From contig NZ_BMJQ01000007.1 of the NCBI RefSeq assembly GCF_014643535.1, positions 270,923 through 334,922 of the forward strand: a stretch of 64,000 nt of DNA, written 5' to 3'. Of this stretch, positions 63,919 to 64,000 are shown piece by piece. Both the position numbers and the translations under genes were made by a program. The DNA comes from Aliidongia dinghuensis. GTDB taxonomy: Bacteria > Pseudomonadota > Alphaproteobacteria > ATCC43930 > CGMCC-115725. Position 1 is the first letter of the stretch, and every line of letters starts with the position of its first letter. Under the pieces are notes generated by a model, which worked only from the letters and a program-made list of their open reading frames with translations, had not been told where the DNA came from and made no database searches.

Positions 63919-64000
63919 GCGTCTGTGCCGTCGGCGGGCCAGACCTGGATCCAGGCACACAAGATCGCTGTGAACCACCTCAGCAGGAGGTGGAAATTGA

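Overview
The window is high-GC alphaproteobacterial chromosome, most like Rhodospirillales/Azospirillales. The evidence is the ChvI-ChvG-HPr kinase-RapZ-EIIA-HPr-EI cluster, a MucR-type regulator, an MmcB/AlkB repair pair, dense tightly overlapping operons, and direct-repeat GAAC-N7-GAAC SOS boxes of the alphaproteobacterial LexA type. I do not name a species.

Bases 1-21600 are ordinary chromosome. They hold the ChvI/ChvG two-component system running into a PTS regulatory cascade, with hprK and rapZ in one uninterrupted reading frame. After these come a MucR regulator beside an unusual cold-shock-domain protein, lysS, mmcB-alkB, a lipoprotein, panC, an orphan LivH-like permease, two c-di-GMP enzymes, a GNAT and an OmpA-type porin.

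Bases about 21790-40940 are a defective, rearranged prophage. A CI-like repressor and a divergent gene open it, followed by TerS, TerL and a portal protein. The portal carries a C-terminal domain that looks like a polymorphic toxin, with a probable immunity gene overlapping its stop codon. Downstream is an array of orphan toxin-tail/immunity cassettes in varied states of decay: a zincin with a nonsense codon, a frameshifted small gene and a SUKH protein. A second, nearly identical portal gene is split in two: its 5' half is at 30728 on the plus strand. Its 3' half, with a different toxin-like tail and two DUF7336-like genes, is at 39540 on the minus strand. Between the halves lie an IS1595-type element with passenger genes and an inverted block. 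That block holds a prohead protease and a chimeric ORF joined from major-capsid, tail-hub and fibre pieces. Three structural units start with the same roughly 105-bp element: SOS box, -35-like TTGAC, then a GC-rich leader hairpin. The simplest reading is SOS-induced phage operons whose portal gene is a platform for swapping toxin tails.

Bases 41000-64000 return to chromosome. In order they hold an XRE regulator, two cytochromes c, a TPR O-GlcNAc-transferase-like protein, a GNAT plus XRE-sensor pair, an OmpR-type regulator, and an ECF sigma factor with a very short anti-sigma-like gene. They continue with creA, an FAD oxidoreductase, katA, a four-gene module (periplasmic binding protein, cupredoxin, GGDEF-EAL, outer-membrane protein), a PhyH dioxygenase, a PL8 polysaccharide lyase, a decayed PhyH copy and a DUF2019 gene. 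I saw no rRNA, tRNA or CRISPR.
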